Origin: Flavobacteriales bacterium
GTDB lineage: Bacteria > Bacteroidota > Bacteroidia > Flavobacteriales_D > Sanyastnellaceae
Assembly: GCA_028823435.1 (NCBI GenBank)
Contig: JAPKBK010000093.1
Coordinates: forward strand, 1 to 7,129
Direction of reading: 5' to 3'
Length of the DNA stretch: 7,129 nt
Numbering within the stretch: position 1 is the stretch's first letter; each line of letters starts with the position of its first letter. The notes under the pieces were generated by a model. It was not told the origin of the DNA and searched no databases. It saw only the letters and a program-made list of their open reading frames with translations. Shown piece after piece: positions 6,679 to 7,129 of the stretch. The position numbers were made by a program, and so were the translations under genes.

Positions 6679-7129
6679 TCTTCTAGCCTAGATTTTGAGT
6701 CACTCACAATGGGCCAGGTCGTTTTGGTTATTTTTTGATGTCCAGCAAGCCAAAGGGTCGTTCCATCTGGCGTAAACCGACCTGTGTAATAACTTTCATC
6801 AGAGATATGCTCCCAGGTAAGGCCGTTGTCGATTGACCGATCAATGCCCTTAGAACCGATTGCAATGCATTCGCTTTTGTGGTTTGGTCTCCAAATGATA
6901 CATGACCTATATCCGGGGCCCGTGCCCTCAGATCTCAAAATCCAATTTGCGCCTCCGTCAGAAGTATAGGCAAGATTGCCAACGTTGTTTTTTTGATTCT
7001 CCCAATCTCCGCCAATCATGATTCCTTCTTTTTCATTTTTGAAAGCAATGGCGAATGCGCCAGTCATTGTCCCTCCTTGAATTAACGGTGTGTTCGTGAC
7101 ATCCCAAGTAAGACCTAGATCTGCTGTGT
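6675..7129 (-). CDS. C-terminal part of a BNR/Asp-box beta-propeller (Ycf48-like) protein (5' end outside window)
   Basis: The frame stays open to the window edge: translation continues upstream of the first ATG at 7067 for 20 more codons (ending LTWDVTNTPLIQGGT), so the start lies outside and 150 residues are visible. Three Asp-box (S/A-x-D-x-G-x-T/N-W) signatures appear: ADLGLTW at the edge, YTSDGGANW, and RSIDNGLTW. Between them, AFAIAFKNEKEGIMIGGDW and GYRSCIIW match the blade pattern of Bacteroidota WD40/YVTN/BNR-like proteins related to plant and cyanobacterial Ycf48. The last blade ends near TLWLAGHQKITKTTW, so the C-terminus is complete. Most relatives are exported or periplasmic, but no signal peptide can be checked here. 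Some database relatives are labelled oxidoreductase without biochemical support. The stop overlaps the next gene by 4 bp. Confidence 0.8.
   Translation of the reverse strand, partial: TADLGLTWDVTNTPLIQGGTMTGAFAIAFKNEKEGIMIGGDWENQKNNVGNLAYTSDGGANWILRSEGTGPGYRSCIIWRPNHKSECIAIGSKGIDRSIDNGLTWEHISDESYYTGRFTPDGTTLWLAGHQKITKTTWPIVSDSKSRLEE

Noticed and set aside
6499..6738. + strand open frame across the junction of the propeller and HTH-like genes
   Set aside because: It runs antisense to two supported genes and crosses their coupled stop/start. Its translation is low-information and has no family pattern.
4410..7129. The lipase, HTH-like protein and propeller as a phospholipase-effector defence system
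   Set aside because: Patatin-like lipases serve as effectors in some anti-phage systems, but no nucleotide cyclase, sensor domain or other defence marker is visible here. The lipase also looks like a stand-alone YjjU-type enzyme with its own possible promoter.

Overview
The window looks like a chromosomal fragment from a Bacteroidota bacterium, most likely a marine-type member of the Flavobacteriales. That placement is an inference from protein style. The first gene has the Cys-rich C-x-(D/N)-P-x-A-x-N-Y-N-P modules typical of secreted flavobacterial proteins. One gene starts with a Bacteroidota-type helix-turn-helix-like domain, start sites lack clear Shine-Dalgarno sequences, and base composition is moderately AT-rich throughout. 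No RNA gene, insertion sequence, CRISPR array or phage gene was seen.

Left half, + strand (1-4409): four genes in tight tandem. The first is the 3' part of a large secreted protein, probably an M12B/reprolysin-like metallopeptidase. It is cut by the window start and ends in Ig-like and CARDB-like domains, three Cys-rich modules and a dockerin-like pair of calcium-binding loops. It is followed after 22 bp by cytidine deaminase (cdd), after another 22 bp by a CNT-family nucleoside transporter (nupC-like), and after 12 bp by an FMN nitroreductase-family protein. cdd and nupC form a pyrimidine nucleoside uptake and salvage pair: the transporter imports cytidine or deoxycytidine and the deaminase converts it to uridine or deoxyuridine. 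The nitroreductase is probably co-transcribed, but its substrate is unknown.

Right half, - strand (7129-4410): three genes read leftwards. A BNR/Asp-box beta-propeller protein, with its N-terminus beyond the window, overlaps by 4 bp (ATGA) a 431-residue protein with an N-terminal helix-turn-helix-like domain and an unrecognised helical remainder. After about 100 bp comes a patatin-like phospholipase with an intact Ser-Asp dyad but an unusual oxyanion loop. A 14-bp direct repeat with palindromic cores spans the phospholipase start codon.

The two transcription units converge at 4409/4410, where the stop codons abut with no spacer (TAATTA). Nothing in the window is clearly a new system. The least explained parts are the HTH/helical protein coupled to the propeller gene, the start-codon repeat of the phospholipase gene, and the dockerin-like tail on a Bacteroidota secreted protease.
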